Notes: generated from the letters alone by a model not told the origin. Positions 10,455 to 23,081 are shown, counted from the first letter of the stretch. The stretch is 64,000 nucleotides of DNA from Cucumis sativus (GCF_000004075.3 NC_026657.2:36504732-36568731); one strand, 5' to 3'. Numbers and translations are program-made.

Positions 10455-13400
10455 CTAAAGCCAATTTGGCGTGATCTTCCTTGTTATCGTCTTTGTTGTT
10501 GCATCATTTGGAACCTTTGCAAGCGAGCGGTACTGCAACTTTACACTCTCTGCATTGTCTAGCGTTTTCACCACATACCTGTCGTGTAAGAGAAGCGGAT
10601 GTATTGTTATAAACTAAGTCTATTAGATTGAGAGTATGCACATAAGAAATTTAAATCTTATTTTGGTCAAGGTCTACATAACCATTTAGTTTTTTATTTT
10701 TAAAAATTCTGTTTGTGTTCTCCCCATATTTTACAATGATGTTCATATTTTACAAAGATTTGGATTCATAACAAAATTTCAAAAACAAAATCATTTTTTT
10801 TCCAAAGGGTGGATGATGGAACCACAACCTTTAAAATGGTAACTAATGTCTTATCAACACCACGATGGCTCACAAGTTCTTTTAATAGTTTTAAAAAACT
10901 TGGCTTGATTTTGAAAACATCCTTGAAGATAAAGATAACAAGTTATGGCTGCATTTTATTTTTATTGTTTTGGTTATTCAATCTCCAAATGCTATGTTTT
11001 AGTTCTCAAGATTTAAAATACTATGCCATAATTCTAAACTTAGCATAGAAGACTATTTTAGTCTTTTATCATTAATTTTACATGGCTTCCAACACTTTTT
11101 AATAGGCATAGACGATCATCAGAATTAAACACAAAAGATTAATGGGAAACAACATGCTAGCTACTTCCTTCTTGTAATGGACAAAATGAAGAAAAAAAAT
11201 ACTGAGAATCAGAACAAAAAATGACAAACCATCCATTCAAGCACTGTGTTGTAACAACAGCCTCACGTCCCACAAAACGTTGCGGTGTCCTCTTGTTCCC
11301 CTGATCCGTTTTAGCTGCAACATTAGTTTTACAATGCGATAGTATAAGGAGCTAAACAGAGTACAGTTTTCTACTCACCTTAATAATTACCCTATCTGTC
11401 ACTGCAAAAGGAAACTGAACACCTCGACCTCTTTGAGTATCCATGAGAGTCAAATCACCATAACCACCCTTGTCCTACATTGGCAAACACAGTAACGATT
11501 ATTGAAAACTCAGAAGCAGTTCTACCATGAGAATATCATTCACTCTGAAGCAAAAGAGTGATGAAAATAAATGCACGAGTAGAACATGACATAATTGAAC
11601 TAAATATTGCCGTGGATGGATAGGAAAGACTTAAAGAGATGGGGAAACCAAAATCTCATGAAATCAATTTCCATCCTCCTTTAATTGTAGTATCTCACAT
11701 TAGCAGGCTTAAGACAATATGATCCAAGATACAAAGCACATACCTGCTCAAACCTCTCCCTTCTCCTTTTCGGTGAGCGGTGAAACAATAATTCTTCTTC
11801 GCGGCAGAATGCTTGGACTGCAGCTTGAAGAGCTGTAGATGAAAATATCATGCATGGGAAAACAGAATCATGAAAAGTTGATACAGTTCTAAAAATTAAT
11901 CTTCAAAGAAAACTATATCAATCTATACTTCATTCTGGGGGTTTGGTTTGGGAACTCTCAACAATGTGAGACTAGCGCAAGCAGAAAAGAGAAACCAACA
12001 ACAAAGAATACTCTTACATGTTTTGTCTAACTTTGAGAAGCAGTTACAGCATAACAAAAGAACAATTAAACGTCATTGTAAATCATCAAGCATTTTTGGA
12101 AACAGTAACAAAGAGTTGTTAAATATTAAAAGTGGAGAAAATGTTATACTCACATAAGTTTTGGGCAATAGAGTCTTCAGAAACTGACTGAGAGCACGAG
12201 TAACAAGATCTCTGGGAAGACAACAATAGAAACGCAGAAACTCAATAAAACTGAGGTCATCAAAATACTTGACTGATCAATATCAACAGAGCAGGAGCAG
12301 GAGCAGACAGACAGCAATGCAAATTAAGGTGCACAAGTTGGGTACTATAAATGCTTGCAACAGAAAGTGAGCATTCATAATAAAAAATTAAGAAAATGCA
12401 TGACAAACTCAGTAAGAATAAAATCTGGTTATCTAGTCAAATTTCATGATTTCCCCCAGCTAAGAGACAGGGCACAAGTTTTACATCATGGTACACAGAA
12501 AAAACAAATTCACAAGTTCAGTGATGCCAAAACTGGAGTATAAACTTATAGATGCCAACTATTTTCTTGTTGAAATATTAAGAGTTCAAGCACTGCTACT
12601 GCATAAGGGTAGCAAACTCATTTTTATACCAAAACTGGTATCATCTCTTATTTCAAAATTTCTGCAAACTCTTATTTTCATAAGTCTCACTGAAAACAAA
12701 TGGCTTGAAAAGGGGCTCTTATGATCAAGAACCTGTTAGGATACTTCCTAACAAGAATCAGTATATTTCATATAAAGAGAATTAACTAAGAACTACAATC
12801 CAAGTTTATGGTACTTGGGACCCCCTCTCTTGAGAATACTACTCAACAACTCCCCTTCTTCACTCACCAACTTACTACTCTTAGTAACTGCCTAAATATC
12901 TAATTACCCTTATACCCCTAACCCTATACTAATCTTGGTATCTAACATAATGAAAGAACTACTTGATTGATAGTAAAAGCTAGTACTCTTGAAAACAACA
13001 ACAATAATTGTAATAGCTAGTATTTGAAATGCAGAAGAACCTCAGGCAAGTTTCAGTATATTTCTAAGGCTCAGTTGGACTCTTTTTGCAAGTACTGTAC
13101 TAGTCAACCTGATGAAACCTGCAGGTAAATCAGCATGGATTGCTACAAAGGGCCAGTAAAACTTCAAATTAAATGGCAAATTTAAAATATTTTCAAGTTT
13201 CTATGCTTGCAGTGCAATCTATGCAAAGCATTAGAATGCAAGACAGAACAATTTCAATGCACCGCTTATGTTTGAAGGCGATCAGAAAAATGATAAGTCA
13301 ACGTGAGAAAAAGAATTTAACAGCATAGATGAGCAGTATTCTTGCCAGCAACTCACTACTTTAAGAACATGTTGTATTCCACCACTCCCAAAGGAATGCC

Positions 13401-14681
13401 CACACGGCAATATCATTGCATCGTTCATGAGCGCGCCCCTGGTTTCAAGAAAAGAAACAAATCTAAGCAAATCTATAACCAGAAAAAAATTGAGACGAAA
13501 AATAAATCGAGAAGTAAGAATTTTTACCACAGAATGTGACCAAAATAAAATAACTTTGTACAAGAATCAAATCAAAGTCTTTATTATCAGTTAAAAATTG
13601 TCTATACCCTAACCCTATTAATCAGAATATTAACTAAAAGATGCAAAAAAGAGAAAAAGCAAGAACAAATCATATCTCCTTCATGAAAACAAACTAAATC
13701 ACAAGTGCAACTAGAAAGTTCACACTTCTACATGATGAACAGGCTCAACCAAATAATAATGAAACATAATGGAAACACTAAAAACTCACGTCACAGGGTC
13801 AGTGAGAATTGATCTCAAAGACTCTCCAGGCTCTCCTGAGAACGAAACATCCCTTCTCCCGAAACCACATCCATTTTCCATACTCAAATTCTTCTGCCCA
13901 GAAGCAGACCCTTCATTGCTTTGCAAATACTGAGAATAATAAGCTTCACTATCAGGCTCTGCAACTGTAACAGCATTTGGATAGTTCCCCAACCTTCCCT
14001 GGGGATTGTTTTCACTTTGAGTTGCTCCGGAAGACCCAACAAAAGCATCCTTGACTAACAAAGTCCCACCTAAAGCCCATAAGAAAAATGAACAAAAAAA
14101 TTCCCAAATTGGGAGCAGAATATCGAAATCAAGCATTCTAGAATCATAGTTTCCAATTAGGCAATGAAAATTCAAAGTACAAGCTTCTTACAAAATGAAG
14201 AATGCTGCTTAAGCTTCCCATTTCCCAATTTGTTTATCCCATTCTTCAACCCCTCACTACTCTGATCACTTCTATCATTGTTACTGTCAATGGGGTTAGC
14301 AGTTTTACTACACTTATTAACATCATCCAAAGAAACAAGCCCTTCAACATCATCATCGCCATCATCGACTTCATCTTCATCGTCGTCGTCGTCGTCGTCA
14401 TCTTCCTCATCCGATCCTTTACCACTTCCAGTTCTCGCAGAACCATTCCAATTCCGGTTGTGACCAAAAACATTCCGTCGGAAATCCTCTCCCTGTTGGG
14501 AAAAGAATCGGTCACGGTCGACAATAGGGAAGAGCTTGTCGTCCATGAAACCGCAGAGTTCGCGGGTTTTGGGAGGTGGGTCGGGGAGGCGTCGGTGGGG
14601 GGTGGAGGAACAATTGAAAGGGAGGGATTCATTCTGGAAGACGAGGTGGGAGTCGAGGCCATTGATGTCTTCGGAGGACAT
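10455..14681 (-). CDS. PUB62: U-box domain protein, PUB62-like (predicted E3 ubiquitin ligase)
   Basis: Eight exons on the minus strand: 14681-14192, 14069-13790, 13438-13360, 12211-12154, 11832-11744, 11474-11379, 11300-11230 and 10578-10455. They sum to 1287 bases in one open frame, or 428 residues, all with GT..AG borders. The first third is low-complexity with an acidic run (residues about 91-111, mostly Asp/Glu, from a GTC/ATC microsatellite). The U-box lies at about residues 248-320 (ILTDPVT, ILPCGHSFG, then CYSCSQSVSEDSI), followed by an Arg-rich stretch (KRRRERFEQ) and a conserved C-terminal domain (RTPQRFVGREAVV, VKLQYRSLAKVP). U-box proteins take ubiquitin from an E2 and pass it to substrates, but for PUB62 the substrate is unknown to me. 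The start at 14681 (MSSEDING) was chosen because upstream residues of the longer frame look like pyrimidine-rich 5' UTR. Confidence 0.93.
12734..12947. mobile_element. Possible solo LTR (TG...CA ends) inside intron 3 of the U-box gene
   Basis: The 214-bp block opens with TGTTAGGATA and closes with GGTATCTAACA, giving the TG..CA ends and TGTTAG/CTAACA inverted ends typical of Copia-type LTRs. The interior is richer in C runs than the surrounding intron. The 5-bp flanks (gaacc and taatg) do not match, so a clean target-site duplication is lacking. It could be an old solo LTR or a TRIM element. Confidence 0.45.
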
Positions 14682-14959
14682 TTGTGGGTTCTGGGGGGTT
14701 GGAATGGAATTGGAAATTGGAAATTGGAAGTTGAGAGTGTCATGGAGAATCAGCCATGTTAAGTTTTGAGAGAGAAGGATTAAGGAAGGTGGGGAATTGG
14801 GGAAGATGGAAAAGAAGAAGATGAAGGAAAATTGGGAAATGGAGAATTTTGAGAGAATGAGGATGTGAAAAGAGGGGAGTTTCTGGGTTTGGTTGGGCAG
14901 ATGAGTGTGTGTTCTTTGAAACAATGGGCAACAAATTTGGAAATTTGAAGGAACTGCTG

Positions 14960-16330
14960 CCAAGGCCCCTCATCACTATCAAATTTTGCCTCTAGCCCAT
15001 CAAAAAATGTACAAAAAGTTGATTGAATGCATCAAATTTTCAACTCTATCATCGATAGACCTCGTAACAACAACCTATCGTTAATATAATTCTTTTATAG
15101 AAATATATGATTGATATCATACTATCATCATCAATACTTTTGTATCATAACTAGGATTCTATCAAAGAAATATATTAATTTATCGATTATAGTAAACTAT
15201 TATTGATATACTTCCATCACCAATATTTTTATGTACCAACGGTGATCTATTAGTGGTAGTACACTATCAATGATATACTTTTTTACTTTTTTAAGTGATA
15301 AAACCAACGATAAAAGCATATCATTGAAAATATATTAGTGTGGTTCACAATTTTTTTTCTATAAATAATAAACATTGATTAATAATAGTTTTAGCTCATA
15401 AGTGATAAACTTTATCATCAATAAACTTCGATTGATGATGAAAATACGCATATCCTTGAAAACATATTAGCATGATTCACAAATTTTGTTTAGTTTTGAA
15501 TAATTCATAGAAATTGATTGTTAATGTTTCTATCAATGCTAGACTTTTATAATCGATAAACCTCCATCAATGATAGAATCATATCATAAACAATATATTT
15601 AAGGTGATTGTCATTTTGTGTGTGTTGTTCATTAGAATATATCAATGATAAGTTTCTATCCCGATAGACTTAAAGAAAGTTGAATTTATTTTCATGAAAA
15701 GTAATAAAAGAAATTCATAGTTTATTTGCTGTGTTTTTAATGTTGTCGATAAGTGTCTATCAGTGTTAGAAGAAAATTAAAAGTATTTTCTTGGAATGTG
15801 TGTATTGTTATATTGTTTTTTATATAGATTTACATCACCCATAGACTTGAAGAAAGTTGAATTTTTTCTATGAAAAGTAAGAAAATAAATATAGTTTCAA
15901 TGCTATTTTTCTTTTGTATGTTGTTGATTAGTGTCTATCAATAATGTATTAGGTACAATATTTTTCTCCCTAAAAAAGACTAATTCCAAAACTAACTTCT
16001 TTTAGGATCATTTGTAAATACATAACAATAAGACTCAAACTATTGGTAATAGACCATATCACTTATAGAAGTCGATTGGTAATATAAAGATGTGAATCAT
16101 ATTGGATTCGAGTTCTAGGAATAATTGCAAATATAACAATTAGATTCAAAGTATTAACACGCACAAAAACATTTTAAAAAAAAACATTAAAAATATAGCA
16201 AAATCTGTCGCAGTCTACGAATGACAAAAATATATCAATGATAAACCATGTTACAAATATTGGTCTATCACCAATAGACTTCGTTATATTTAATTTGCAT
16301 TTTTCTTTTTCTTTTTTTGAAAAAAATGGT
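14960..16330. repeat. AT-rich array of tatcaatgatagac-type words
   Basis: No gene is seen. Words such as ctatcaatgatag, gatagactt and caatagacttcg recur every 50-100 bases and partly pair as inverted copies. The part 16120-16320 resembles the element at 23.43-23.60 kb (aaatatagcaaaatctatc followed by tctatca and gatag motifs). It is best read as several decayed copies of AT-rich MITE-like elements inserted in one another. Confidence 0.5.
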
Positions 16331-16469
16331 TATGTACATTTGATTACTAAAAATTGTTATACATGATCATAACTCAAACTTTTACCGTCTTACTTAATTG
16401 AACTATACAATCTTTGTATTAATTTTTTCAATGATCTAATAATCTCTCACCGAGTATAAAATTTAAAGA

Positions 16470-16635
16470 ATTTTTTTTAAAAATAGTAGATTTTACAAAA
16501 TATTTACAAGCTATAGCAAATTCTATCACTTGATAGTCATTGATATGATATAGTGATAGAAGACTATGAATAATAGAATCCAACATTTTGTTATAGCGTA
16601 TAAATACTTTAATTTATTTTGCTATTTTAAAAAAT
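16470..16635. mobile_element. Palindromic AT-rich MITE-like copy
   Basis: Left arm ...aaaaatagtagattttacaaaat... and right arm ...tttaatttattttgctattttaaaaaa... are imperfect inverse copies around a gatag/ctatc core. The same design occurs at 16850-16990, 23430-23600, 34210-34380, 46738-46870 and 52435-52598. No coding capacity. Confidence 0.5.
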
Positions 16636-16849
16636 GTCTCAAATTTAAATATATGCTTACAGTGAATATTTAAAAAAAATATGTGAAAGAAGAAATGACA
16701 TCACTTTGTTTGAAAAACGACCTCACAAATTAAACAAAAAAAGTAAAGAAATTAAAAGAAAATTATGATAACACATGAACTTTATAAAGTGAAAAAACTC
16801 GAATAAAAAAATTCACAAAATAGAAAAAATTTATAAATTAAAAAATGAA

Positions 16850-16990
16850 CATTTTTAAAATAATAAAATAAATTAAAATATTTATCAAGTGAAATTCTGA
16901 ATTCTATCTCTTCATAATTATCCATATGTATTATTGATAGAATCTGAAAATTTTAATATATGTCATAAATATTTTGTCAAATTTATATAT
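16850..16990. mobile_element. Second palindromic AT-rich MITE-like copy
   Basis: It contains ataaaataaattaaaata, gaattctatc and gatagaatctgaaaat in the same order and orientation as the other family members, and is more decayed than the copy at 52.4 kb. Confidence 0.4.
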
Positions 16991-18300
16991 TTAATAATTT
17001 TTTGTTAAAAAAATATTTTTAAAAATAAAAAATTAACAAACACCTTTAAAAAAAATTTACTACTCACGGTGTGTTTGGTTGAGATTCTAAAATGTTTAAT
17101 TTTGTAAAAAAAATCTATTGGAGAAATCTTTAAAAACTAAATTCACATATAAACACTCGTAAAAAAGTTTAACTAAGAACCAAGTGTTTAAAATAAAATG
17201 TATTATTGAAAAATATTTTGTTTTTAATTGAATTGAATATTTAATGAAGGTTCTATTTTCACAATTTATGGTTAAAAAAATATACAATTACTACGACACT
17301 TAATTGTTTTGTTCTATTTTTCACACACAATTGTTTTAGAAAAATAACTCTTAAACATTTTGTTCTATTTTTCACACTCACATTAACCATTTTCTCTTTT
17401 TCAGTGGTTTGAGAATTGTAGTCCATGTTCACGATTATAAAAGAGAACATGCAACCAGCTAGTCCACGAGTACTAAAATAAGTCGTGTAGGAGCTCCACT
17501 GTTTAAGCTTCACATGCCTGCCACATAACAGATTTTGTGGGAGGGTATTTCTGCACAATGAATAAATAACTTCCTTTGAAGATTGTGAAGAACACTTCCA
17601 TTCCTTCATTTTTCCCGAAATTCTTCCGTTTTCTCCTGTTTTAAAGATATATATATATATATATGTTTTGGCCCCAAGTGTTCATAAAAGTGTGGAGGAA
17701 GAAATTGAGATTAGCTAATTTGGTTGTGTTGGAATTGGAAGAAAAGGATGTTGATTGGATGAAGGAGAGATTGGGAAATTTGAATGTTAGGATTGGAAAT
17801 TTTTTTTTCCAATTTGGCTCTTAGGGTTCTTCAATTGGGTGAAATGGAGAGATGAGTTTGAAAGCATTGAAGATGGGAATCCATCTACATCTGAGGTATG
17901 TTTGAGAATTTCTCTGTTTTTTATACTCTATATTTCATCTTTTTATTTACCTTAAATTCTTATATGGGTGGAAATCTTCAGTGCTTGATTTCTTTGATTC
18001 TTTTGGTTTTTGAGCAAATTTAAGAGCTGGGTTTTGTTTAATTTCCATAGATATATGAGATGTTGGTTATTCATCTTCCTTCTCTCTTTTTATCAAACCT
18101 CATCTCCATCACTTTTTCCTTTCTCTCACCTTTTTTCATTCTGATATACAAAGAAGAAGGAAAACTAAAACTTCATTTTGTTAAACAATATTAATTAATG
18201 GCAAAACAAAAGCAAGAAAACGACAGTTGTACTTGATTGACTTCACAGCACCGATAAATGATTACTCAACAACTAAAATTATCTTTTTTTAAAGAAAAGT
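16991..18300. other. Upstream intergenic region of the first P450
   Basis: No recognisable gene. An (AT) tract lies at about 17648-17664. The part 17690-17900 is G+A-rich and ends in a possible donor (GAGGTATG near 17895), so it may be a non-coding first exon of an unknown transcript. Its frames contain stops. Confidence 0.35.
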
Positions 18301-18307
18301 AGGGTCG

Positions 18308-18365
18308 TTCATTCAAGGCTATCAGGATGCCACGGTCATTCATTCAAGGCCATCACTATGCGACG
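18308..18365 (+). repeat. Imperfect 27-bp direct repeat in the promoter of P450-1
   Basis: Two 27-bp units start with ttcattcaaggc at 18308-18334 and 18339-18365 and differ at four positions, with a 31-bp period. They lie just upstream of the TATA-like site at 18428 and of the coding start at 18498. Function unknown. Confidence 0.6.
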
Positions 18366-18427
18366 CTCTCTCTCTTCTCTTTTCATTTTTTCTCTACCAG
18401 TGGAGAAGGGGGTTACCATTCTGATCC

Positions 18428-18434
18428 TATAAAC
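18428..18434 (+). promoter_or_regulatory. TATA-like box of P450-1
   Basis: TATAAAC lies 70 bases before the chosen ATG and is followed by a TTGACT word at 18436 that resembles a WRKY W-box core. Position fits a plant core promoter, but there is no transcript evidence. If correct, the open frame upstream of 18498 (from 18327) is not translated. Confidence 0.45.
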
Positions 18435-18497
18435 GTTGACTGCATTGCTTTATCACATTCATCCGTCTTAGTCAGATTATCGATCCACGAAATTGAA

Positions 18498-20235
18498 ATG
18501 GAACATCCCGAAATACCATCCATTGGAGTCATTTCGTCATATCTCTACAGCTTTGGAGCTGGTTTCTTCCTTTTGGTTCTCTCGTTTCTTTTTGTTTTGA
18601 AGAAGGCTACTGCCCGTAAACGCAAAGAACCTCCTGAAGTAGCCGGCGGATGGCCGATAATCGGTCATCTACGACTTCTCAAAAGTGATTCACAACTCCC
18701 TCATCAAACCTTAGGAGCCTTGGCTGATAAATATGGACCAATATTCCGCATCCGAGTCGGTGCTCAACCAACTCTTATTATTAGCAGTTCAGAGTTAGCT
18801 AAAGAGTGTCACACAACCCTTGATTCAATTGTCTCCTCTCACCCCAAAAGTGTGGCAGGAAAGCTGTTAGGCTATAACTATGCGGCATTTGGGACCAGGC
18901 CTTATGATTCTTTTTATCGTCGTATGCGTAAAATTGTAGCTTCCGAGGTGCTTTCGAACCGCCGTCTAGAGTTACAAAGAGATGTTAGAGTTTCTGAGGT
19001 GAAGAAGGCTTTGAAGGAGGTTTTCAACCAATGGACAAAGAGAGAGGAAGGGTCAAATCATATATTGGTTGATGTGGAAGAGTTGATTGGGAATATTAAC
19101 TTGAAAGTGGTTCTGATGATGGTTTCTGGTAAACGGTTCCTTGGTGGTTCTGGTGAGGTTGAGGAGATGAAACGATATCGTAAAGTGATGAGAGATTTCT
19201 TGGATTTGTTGGGGAAGTTTGTGGTGGGAGATTCCATCCCTTTTCTGAGATGGTTGGATGTTGGTGGATATGAGAAGGCCATGAAGATAACTTCAAAAGA
19301 ATTGGACTCTCTTTTGGAGGAATGGCTTGAAGATCATCGTCGGAAGAGAAACTCAGGTGCCATCGATGGTGAACATGGCGACTTGATGGATGTATTGCTT
19401 TCCAATCTTGAAGGGATGGATCTTGGGGGCTACGACGCCAATACAGTCAATAAAGCCACTTGTACGGTAATGCACAGTTCTCACTTTTCTATTCCATCTA
19501 AATACTTTCGATTTTGTGTGTGATAAGAGTGGAATGCATAAAAATAATTCCATATAGTATTGTTCAGTATTGTTGATTTCAAAAACTTAACCAAAATCTT
19601 CACAACGACAGAGCATAATAACTGGGGGAACTGACACTGTAACAATAAGTCTGGCATGGGCCGTCTCCTTATTGCTTAATAATAGGGAGGTACTAAGAAG
19701 GGCACAAGAGGAGCTAGACATTCATGTAGGAAACAAAAGGCTAGTGGACGAATTAGACATAAGCAAGTTGGTGTATCTCCAAGCTGTAGTGAATGAGACA
19801 TTGCGGTTGTACCCTCCTGGACCTTTGTCGGGTGTTCGGGTGTTCAGTGAGGATTGCATAGTCGGAGGCTACAACATCGCAGGCGGCACGCACCTCATTA
19901 CAAACCTCTGGAAGATACATACAAACCCCGAGGTTTGGGCTGAACCTTTGGAGTTCAAGCCTGAGAGGTTTCTCAACAGAAACAAGCAGCTGGATGTGAA
20001 GGGTCAAAGATTTGAATTTCTCCCGTTTGGTTGTGGAAGAAGATCTTGCCCTGGAATGAACCTTGGGATTCAAATGACACAGTTGATGCTGGCAAGTCTG
20101 ATTCATTCGTTCGAACTTAACACTCGTTCTGATGAACCAGTGGACATGGCTGCTAGCTTTGGAATTGCAATGTACAGAACCAACCCTCTTGAAGTTCTCG
20201 TCAAACCACGCCTTCTTGCTAGTGCTTATGTATGA
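18498..20235 (+). CDS. Cytochrome P450, CYP82 family (P450-1)
   Basis: Two exons, 18498-19466 and 19612-20235, phase-0 intron after the KATC block, 530 residues, the usual CYP82 length. An N-terminal membrane anchor is followed by the Pro-rich hinge PPEVAGGWPIIGHL. The I-helix is GGTDT (Asp331), EXXR is ETLR (385-388), PERF is at 440-443, and the heme loop FGCGRRSCPG has axial Cys469. CYP82 enzymes are ER-bound monooxygenases that take electrons from cytochrome P450 reductase; known members oxidise terpenoids, flavones, coumarins or alkaloids. The substrate cannot be told from sequence. The open frame could start at 18327, but ATG 18498 was chosen because the hydrophobic anchor follows it directly and a TATA-like site lies between. 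Its closest relative in the window is P450-2. Confidence 0.93.
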
Positions 20236-21800
20236 TCGTAGCAGAATCCACATTGTATTTTCGCTCAATTCTTGAATCTTAATTAATATGTATCCATGTC
20301 ATTTATTATAAGGCAATCATTTAACTTTTGGTGTGATGAACATAGTTTTTTAGAAAATATCCTTAGTGGGATGACTTGTCTCAAAGTGCATGGGACATTT
20401 GTTATTCTGCAAATGCACAATTTGTCCTCCCTCTTCTCCATTGTAACGATCGGTAATGATTGTGTTTGTGACTAGAGAGGGAGCACAAATTGACGGACAA
20501 CTGTATGATGTCGATAATTATTTTAGAAATAATAATTAAGTATAAAGTAATTATTTAAAAATAAAATAAAAAAAGTTATTTTATTTGATATTTGAAGAAA
20601 AAAATTCTTAGGGCTTTGGCCCAGGATCGGAGTGGGGTTCACGTTTGGCCTGCTCGTTTAGCAAAACCAAGGATTAGAGTTATTCTAATAGAGTTTTAAC
20701 CACTATACCCTTGGGTGTTTTATTACACTTTAGACCTAATGTTCTAAATTTTTCATACATGTCTTAATGTACTTCCGCTTTACACATATGTAGAGCCCAA
20801 ACCACTAAATTACTCATTTTTATTATTAATAATATATTTTAAAAAAATAAATAAAGGAAAGTAGATCATGATTAAGATTTACGGTATGTGATTAATTATA
20901 TTATGATAATATTATAATCAAAATCATCCTTCAATTATTTTTTTTTGTGATTTTGTTCAGAAATAATTTCCTCCGTTCGATCTATTATATATTTCACGTA
21001 ATTTAATAATTTTTGATATATAAGGATTATGTTTCATTAAATTTGGATTGATTTCATATATTGGAAGTTAATTTGTAAAATCTTATCAAACTGTTTTTGA
21101 TTTAAATAAATTATTATATACCCTTATATACTTAACATAATATTAGATAACAACTTATGTGTGCATATTTTAATTTGTATTTTAATTTTTAACAAATTTT
21201 ACATGATGTGAAAGTACAAATTTATATCAATACAATTAGGAAAATGCATTGTTAATGATATTTTATATATATTGTACAATATATAATTTATTATGTGCCT
21301 ACTACTTATAGATATATTATGTGTGTGATTCTCAATGTTTAATGCTTAGTGATATTTAATATATATGGTAACATATATGAAATATTATGTATTTTGCTGT
21401 TTAATTATATATTATGTGTGTGATGCTTAATGCGTAGTGATATATAATATATACTGTAAACTTTATGATATTTTTGATGTTGTACGTTCGCATGGTGCAC
21501 CATTGATCCTAAAAGTGAATAAGTGGTCTAGAGTCTAGAAACTTAAAAAGGAAGTTCATTAACCGCACAGTAGTATTAAATAAGAAAGAAAAAAAAGTTC
21601 ATTATATATTGTATACTGTATTACATCATTTAAGAAAGAAAATTAATAACATGAAACAATTAGTTGAAAGAGATGACTATCATGATATTCAACAATTTTG
21701 GTCATACTTGGCAAAAAATAATAGAACTATATGTGTTACTACTTACGTATTATTTTAAATATTTAGGTGTATATGTCACAACACAATTGTTTTAAATATG
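20236..21800. other. Intergenic AT-rich region
   Basis: No gene is seen. Near 21310-21470 a stretch is imperfectly duplicated: ttatgtgtgtgat, then tagtgatat, then aatatata occurs at about 21318 and again at about 21412 (period near 94). Nothing else could be assigned. Confidence 0.4.
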
Positions 21801-21829
21801 AGGATTCTTGCTTTCTTTGATGGCAAAGT

Positions 21830-22519
21830 TTCCTCAGTTTTGTTAGTGATCCACAAATGTAAAAAAAAAAAAAAAAAAAAAACTATTTTTCCATGAATAA
21901 AAAACATCGATAATATATTAGTTGACGACAATGACCATCAAATTTGTTAGGAGAGATGAATTTTCTTGATTTGCAATGGTTATCAAAAAAATTAATATAT
22001 TTGTTTTGGATTTTTTTTTATGGATATAGGGTTTCTTGATGGATAAAGACAACAAAAAAATCATGGGCAAGATCCATCAACAAAAAATGATATATTGATG
22101 GGCATTGCCCATTAAGAAAAAACTATTTTTCATGAAGCATGAAATTCGTACCTTCCTTAGCGGTTTCAAAACACGATATGCATCTATAATATTCTTAAAT
22201 CGTTACTACTTTTTTCAATTATTATTTTATATTAATAAAAAATACAACATCACCTTTTTTTAAAAAAATAACTGCTGTAATTATATTTAAGTTGAAATAG
22301 GTTACTTATCAAAATCAAATTAATGATTGTGTTCCACCTCAATAATTTGAATTAAAAGATTGTAATTTAGGATTTTTAAAATTGGTAGAAGGGACAACCT
22401 GAGTTTAGCTTAACTCGTACCTATGTGTATTTATAAATTTAGAATTATTTATGACATGTTTTAGTCGACATTTTTTTGACATGTTTTACAAATAAAAAAA
22501 AGCCAAATTCGTAGTAGTG
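21830..22519. mobile_element. CACTA-like non-autonomous element, right end visible
   Basis: The segment holds several cttgatgg / ccatcaa inverted words (for example near 21960, 22035 and 22070) and ends in GCCAAATTCGTAGTAGTG (22502-22519), the inverse of a CACTAC terminus. The element at 27.18-27.58 kb shares the same subterminal words and the end ACCAAATTTGTGGTAGTG. The left terminus is not clear; a 21-base poly(A) run lies near 21860. Confidence 0.5.
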
Positions 22520-22971
22520 AACTAGAAGGGTTTGGGTTTTTTTTTTTCTGTGTAATTTTTGTTGACTCCATTAGAGAGAGAAAAGAAAAAGAAAAGCTAT
22601 TTCTGGAGAAATTTGAGTGTGGTATATTTGAGAATCTGAGTTGATGATTAAACTGGAATTCGAAGTTAATCTGTGATGGTAATTTCCATCATGTTAACAG
22701 GAAATTTCTTGGCTGATCCATCTATTTTTTCTTCTGTGAAAATGTGTGAAATGGTTTAATGTTTCGAAATGTACGGTATTCGCCCATATTTGTTCCATTG
22801 TTTGAAGAAGAAAGCCATGTTAATTTGAAGATTTTTGTGGTTTTCATGCTTTTTCATTTGATCCGGCATTCACTGGGGAATGAGTAATTTCTAGAGTGCT
22901 GTCTATTTTGAGAACTTGGGGTTGCTGAGGATGTTTTTGGTTAAATGTCATCCATTTTAAAGAAGCTGTTG

Positions 22972-23081
22972 ATGGAGGACAGTATGGAAGTGAAGCAAGA
23001 ACGGGCGGTGAGGCTGTTACTCGAGACGATCTTGCCGGAGTGTGAATTTACGGTTATTCATTGTATCGCCGCCGTGTGATG
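22972..23081 (+). CDS. Short coding-like fragment, unknown
   Basis: An ATG-initiated frame begins MEDSMEVKQERAVRLLLETI and ends at TGA after about 35 codons, in a patch of higher G+C (22970-23100) inside very AT-rich DNA. The sequence looks like real protein (charged heptad-like start, cgg/gcg codons) and not like AT noise. It is preceded by a non-coding stretch from 22530 with leader-like composition. It could be the first exon of a decayed gene, an upstream ORF, or a captured fragment. No family recognised. Confidence 0.3.

Noticed and set aside
13600..13620. Telomere-like ccctaaccctat words (also near 12910-12925)
   Set aside because: Only about one and a half repeat units each; too short to be an interstitial telomere tract.
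14202..14762. 186-codon plus-strand open frame opposite the first exon of the U-box gene
   Set aside because: It is the antisense shadow of a G+C-rich, low-complexity coding exon. The minus-strand reading gives a complete eight-exon gene with a U-box.
14682..14963. N-terminal extension of the U-box protein from an upstream ATG at 14963
   Set aside because: The added residues are Phe/Ser/Pro/Leu-rich text from a pyrimidine-rich strand, typical of a 5' UTR, while the protein-like sequence begins at MSSEDING.
18327..18497. 57-residue extension of P450-1 upstream of the chosen ATG
   Set aside because: It covers the TATA-like box and the promoter direct repeat and puts non-P450 residues before the membrane anchor.
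19753..20268. Long minus-strand open frame opposite exon 2 of P450-1 (and similar frames opposite the other P450 exons)
   Set aside because: Antisense shadows of P450 exons; the plus-strand translations carry all P450 motifs.
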